A stretch of DNA of 7,652 nt from contig JAGLDI010000108.1 in NCBI GenBank assembly GCA_023145655.1, positions 1 through 7,652 on the forward strand. Reading direction: 5' to 3'. The position numbers and the translations under genes were made by a program. The stretch is from Desulfuromusa sp. (GTDB lineage: Bacteria; Desulfobacterota; Desulfuromonadia; Desulfuromonadales; Geopsychrobacteraceae). The notes under the pieces are model-generated. The model was given only the letters and a program-made list of their open reading frames with translations, searched no databases and was not told the origin of the DNA. This document shows, piece after piece, positions 5,678-7,652 of this stretch (position 1 is its first letter; each line of letters opens with the position of its first letter).

Positions 5678-6035
5678 CTTCACTTTAGTACGTCCGGAAT
5701 ACTTGAATCATCATGGTTATCTGTTTGGTGGTGTGATGTTGAAATGGGTTGACGAAAATGCCTGGATGGCGGCCTCACGGGAATATTCTGGCCGCAATCT
5801 GGTGACGGTCAGTATGGATTCCTGTCGTTTTAAACATCGGGTTGAAAATGGATCTATCTTACGTTTCCACACCGAAAAAACCAGCCAGGGACGAACCTCG
5901 GCAACCTATAGTGTTGTGGTTTATGCCGATGCTCCCGGATCTTCAGAGGAAAAAGAGGTGTTCAGCACTTCAGTCACTTTTGTCCGTTTGAATAACCTGG
6001 GGCGACCTTGTGGACTCAATGCGGCAGAGGAGTAA
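5670..6035 (+). CDS. Hotdog-fold acyl-CoA thioesterase (YciA/Acot-like)
   Basis: The 121-residue product resembles small cytoplasmic acyl-CoA thioesterases that split acyl-CoA into free acid and CoA. It has the family N-terminus VRPEYLNHHGYLFGG (7-21), the catalytic-region helix LKWVDENA with probable catalytic Asp28, and the strand motifs LVTVSMDSCRF (44-54) and FSTSVTFVRLN (98-108). The start ATG 5670 lies within the lipA stop region (ATGGATAA), with AAAGGGGG about five bases upstream; in-frame ATGs at 5646 and 5649 are possible but would add non-conserved residues. The eight-base overlap indicates co-translation with lipA. Chain-length preference cannot be read from the sequence, and a role in lipoate or octanoyl metabolism is only suggested by the neighbour. 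Confidence 0.9.
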   Translation: MDNFTLVRPEYLNHHGYLFGGVMLKWVDENAWMAASREYSGRNLVTVSMDSCRFKHRVENGSILRFHTEKTSQGRTSATYSVVVYADAPGSSEEKEVFSTSVTFVRLNNLGRPCGLNAAEE

Positions 6036-6101
6036 GGGTTGTGCCTCAGCGGTGATTTCCCTGGGTTTTTATATGTATCTTAATGAGACGAAAATATTGT
6101 C

Positions 6102-6158
6102 TTGACCCCCTTTATTTTGCTGCGATTTATTGCGGTAAATAGATGACTGTTTTATACT
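6102..6158 (+). promoter_or_regulatory. Possible sucA promoter(s)
   Basis: Two candidate pairs lie between the thioesterase gene and sucA. TTGCGG (6130-6135) with TATACT (6153-6158) has an ideal 17-base spacer and a good -10 box. TTGACC (6102-6107) with TTTATT (6126-6131) has a better -35, an 18-base spacer and a weaker -10. Either would give a leader of roughly 40-70 bases. The whole 169-base gap (6036-6204) shows no other clear feature. Confidence 0.4.
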
Positions 6159-6204
6159 TCTTTTTCTATTTCCCCCCCGCCAATATAACAACCGAATTGT
6201 GAGT

Positions 6205-7652
6205 ATGAAAATGGCTATTATTGATAATGTTGGTCCCGAGTGGATAGAAACTCAATACCATATTTTTAAGGAGGATCCTCTCCAGCTTTCCGAGGAGTGG
6301 CGAGCATTTTTCCAGGGTTTTGAGCTGGGGGTGGAAAAAGATGACCCCCTGATGCCGGATCACAAACCTGCGGCTGTTCAACTGATGATTCAGCGTTATC
6401 GCGACATCGGTCATTTTTATGCCTGTGTTGACCCACTGACCCCTTGCGAACTGGATCATCCCAAGCTCCGGATTTCTGAATTCGGGTTGGAAGAAAGTGA
6501 TCTACCGCGAACCTTTGCCACCAGTAATTTTCTTCTCCCCGAAGCGCCCCTTAAAGAAATTGTCGATGTTTTAAAGCAGACCTACTGTCGTTCTCTCGGT
6601 CTGGAATTTATCCACATTCCGGTCATTGAGGAGCGCAAATGGTTACAACAAAGAGCAGAAGAGTCCTGCAACCGTTCTAATATCAGTCGCGAAAAGAAAC
6701 TTGCGACGATGAAAATACTGCTTGAAGCGACCAAGTTTGAGTCCTTCCTGCACCGTAAATTTGTCGGTCAAAAACGCTTTTCTCTGGAGGGGGCAGAATC
6801 GGTTATTCCCCTCCTTGATCATCTGATTGAAAAAGCTGCTGAGCTGTCAATGCAGCATGTTGTTATCGGCATGTCTCATCGTGGGCGGCTCAACGTTCTG
6901 GTCAATATCTTCAAAAAACCCCTGGAAAATGTATTTGCTGAATTTGCCGATAATGCCGGTTGTCAGATTGTCGGGGAAGGGGATGTCAAATATCATAAGG
7001 GATATTCAACCGATCGTTGCTTTCCCAATGGCTGTGTGCATGTTTCCCTGGCCTCGAATCCAAGTCATCTGGAGGCTGTCAATCCGGTGGTCGAAGGGAA
7101 ATGTCGTGCCCGCCAGGATCGCCTGGCTGGAGATGGGGAGCAGTTGGTTATGCCGCTGCTGATCCATGGAGATGCCGCATTTGCCGGACAGGGAGTGGTT
7201 GCCGAAACTCTCAACCTGTCGCAACTGGCTGGATATAAAACCGGCGGGACTGTCCACGTGGTCATTAATAATCAGATTGGCTTCACCACGATGCCGGTTG
7301 ATGCCCGGTCCACCTGTTATTCTACGGATATTGCCAAGATGTTGATGGCACCCATCTTTCATGTCCATGGCGATGATCCTGAAGCATTAATTCAGGCGGC
7401 AACCATGGCCATTGAGTTCCGGCAGAAGTTCCGTAAAGATGTGGTGATTGAGGTGATCTGCTATCGCCGCTATGGGCATAATGAGGGGGATGAACCATTT
7501 TTTACCCAGCCGCTGATGTATGAGAAGATTCGCAACCATCCACTGACTGCTGAGATCTACAAAACTCAGTTGCTTCTGGAAGATTTTACAGAACAGGAAA
7601 TTCAGGTTGTTACAGACGAAATTGATAAAAATCTGGAGGAAGCCTTGAGTCA
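6205..7652 (+). CDS. sucA: 2-oxoglutarate dehydrogenase E1 component, N-terminal part, runs off the right edge
   Basis: E1o is the thiamine-diphosphate enzyme that decarboxylates 2-oxoglutarate and passes the succinyl group to the lipoyl arm of E2 in the TCA cycle. The frame is open to the window end, showing 482 residues of a protein of about 900-930. The N-terminal segment (13-38; WIETQYHIF, EEWRAFFQGF) matches the E2-binding region of the family. The E1 core follows: MSHRGRLN with His225, DVKYHKG with His264 (matching active-site His260 and His298 of E. coli), NPSHLE (285-290), the ThDP motif from GD (322-323) to NN (355-356), and CYRRYGHNEGDEP (419-431). There is no strong ribosome site; ATG 6205, ATG 6211 and GTG 6199 are all in frame, and ATG 6205 is a working choice. 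Downstream sucB is expected but unseen. Confidence 0.95.
   Translation, partial: MKMAIIDNVGPEWIETQYHIFKEDPLQLSEEWRAFFQGFELGVEKDDPLMPDHKPAAVQLMIQRYRDIGHFYACVDPLTPCELDHPKLRISEFGLEESDLPRTFATSNFLLPEAPLKEIVDVLKQTYCRSLGLEFIHIPVIEERKWLQQRAEESCNRSNISREKKLATMKILLEATKFESFLHRKFVGQKRFSLEGAESVIPLLDHLIEKAAELSMQHVVIGMSHRGRLNVLVNIFKKPLENVFAEFADNAGCQIVGEGDVKYHKGYSTDRCFPNGCVHVSLASNPSHLEAVNPVVEGKCRARQDRLAGDGEQLVMPLLIHGDAAFAGQGVVAETLNLSQLAGYKTGGTVHVVINNQIGFTTMPVDARSTCYSTDIAKMLMAPIFHVHGDDPEALIQAATMAIEFRQKFRKDVVIEVICYRRYGHNEGDEPFFTQPLMYEKIRNHPLTAEIYKTQLLLEDFTEQEIQVVTDEIDKNLEEALS

Noticed and set aside
6045..6070. Possible terminator after the thioesterase gene (CTCAG/CTGGG then TTTTT)
   Set aside because: The stem has only five pairs including one G-T and a long loop, too weak to call.
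6172..6178. Run of seven C between the proposed sucA promoter and start codon, as a phase-variation tract
   Set aside because: It is short, and a TCA-cycle gene is an unlikely phase-variable target; nothing else supports slippage.
6268..6280. AAGGAGG followed by palindromic GAGGATCCTC inside sucA
   Set aside because: It encodes the conserved K-E-D-P region, no start codon follows at a usable distance, and the palindrome is a chance BamHI-type site.
6166..6459. Minus-strand 97-residue frame across the sucA start
   Set aside because: It overlaps the N-terminal E1o coding region, which has clear family similarity, and shows no recognisable motif of its own.
6827..7162. Plus-strand 111-residue frame with a signal-peptide-like N-terminus
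   Set aside because: It is a shifted frame inside sucA, whose own frame contains the active-site motifs here.
1..7652. CRISPR array, tRNA or rRNA gene, phage, transposase or toxin-antitoxin genes
   Set aside because: No regularly spaced direct repeats, no cloverleaf or rRNA-like stretches, and no protein with such motifs were found on either strand.

Overview
This window reads as chromosomal DNA from a delta-proteobacterium-like organism, most likely of the Desulfuromonadales (Desulfuromonas, Pelobacter or Geobacter relatives). That placement is inferred from the gene content and protein style: a short stand-alone rubredoxin, an ElbB-type DJ-1/PfpI protein, an XRE-cupin regulator and an E1o-type 2-oxoglutarate dehydrogenase next to a lipoyl synthase. 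G+C is moderate by eye. There are no phage, transposase, CRISPR or toxin-antitoxin genes, and most of the window is recognisable housekeeping metabolism.

Left part (1-2656), all on the minus strand, in transcription order: a HAD-family phosphatase, a Nudix hydrolase of the ADP-ribose pyrophosphatase type, an NADH pyrophosphatase (NudC) and endonuclease IV (Nfo, cut by the left window edge). The two Nudix genes share an ATGA stop/start overlap and NudC and Nfo are 22 bases apart, so this looks like one operon. A plausible theme is hydrolysis of NAD-related and other nucleotides plus repair of abasic DNA. The HAD enzyme could act on phosphorylated products, but that is inference.

Middle part (2657-4795): a divergent promoter region separates the operon from an XRE-cupin transcription regulator on the plus strand. 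After the regulator comes a 319-base gene-free stretch that holds a roughly 135-base imperfect palindrome and two smaller inverted repeats. It is followed by elbB, a 52-residue rubredoxin, a clear Rho-independent terminator, and a second perfect hairpin just upstream of lipA.

Right part (4796-7652), plus strand: lipA (lipoyl synthase) overlaps a hotdog-fold acyl-CoA thioesterase gene by 8 bases. After a 169-base gap with possible promoters, the gene for the E1 component of 2-oxoglutarate dehydrogenase (sucA) starts and runs open off the right edge. LipA makes the lipoyl cofactor that the E2 partner of SucA needs, so their proximity makes metabolic sense.

I found no convincing new defence or mobile system. 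The points most worth a second look are the long palindromic element at 3412-3546, the nucleotide-processing/Nfo operon with its divergent regulator, the lipA leader hairpin, and some motif departures in NudC and LipA.
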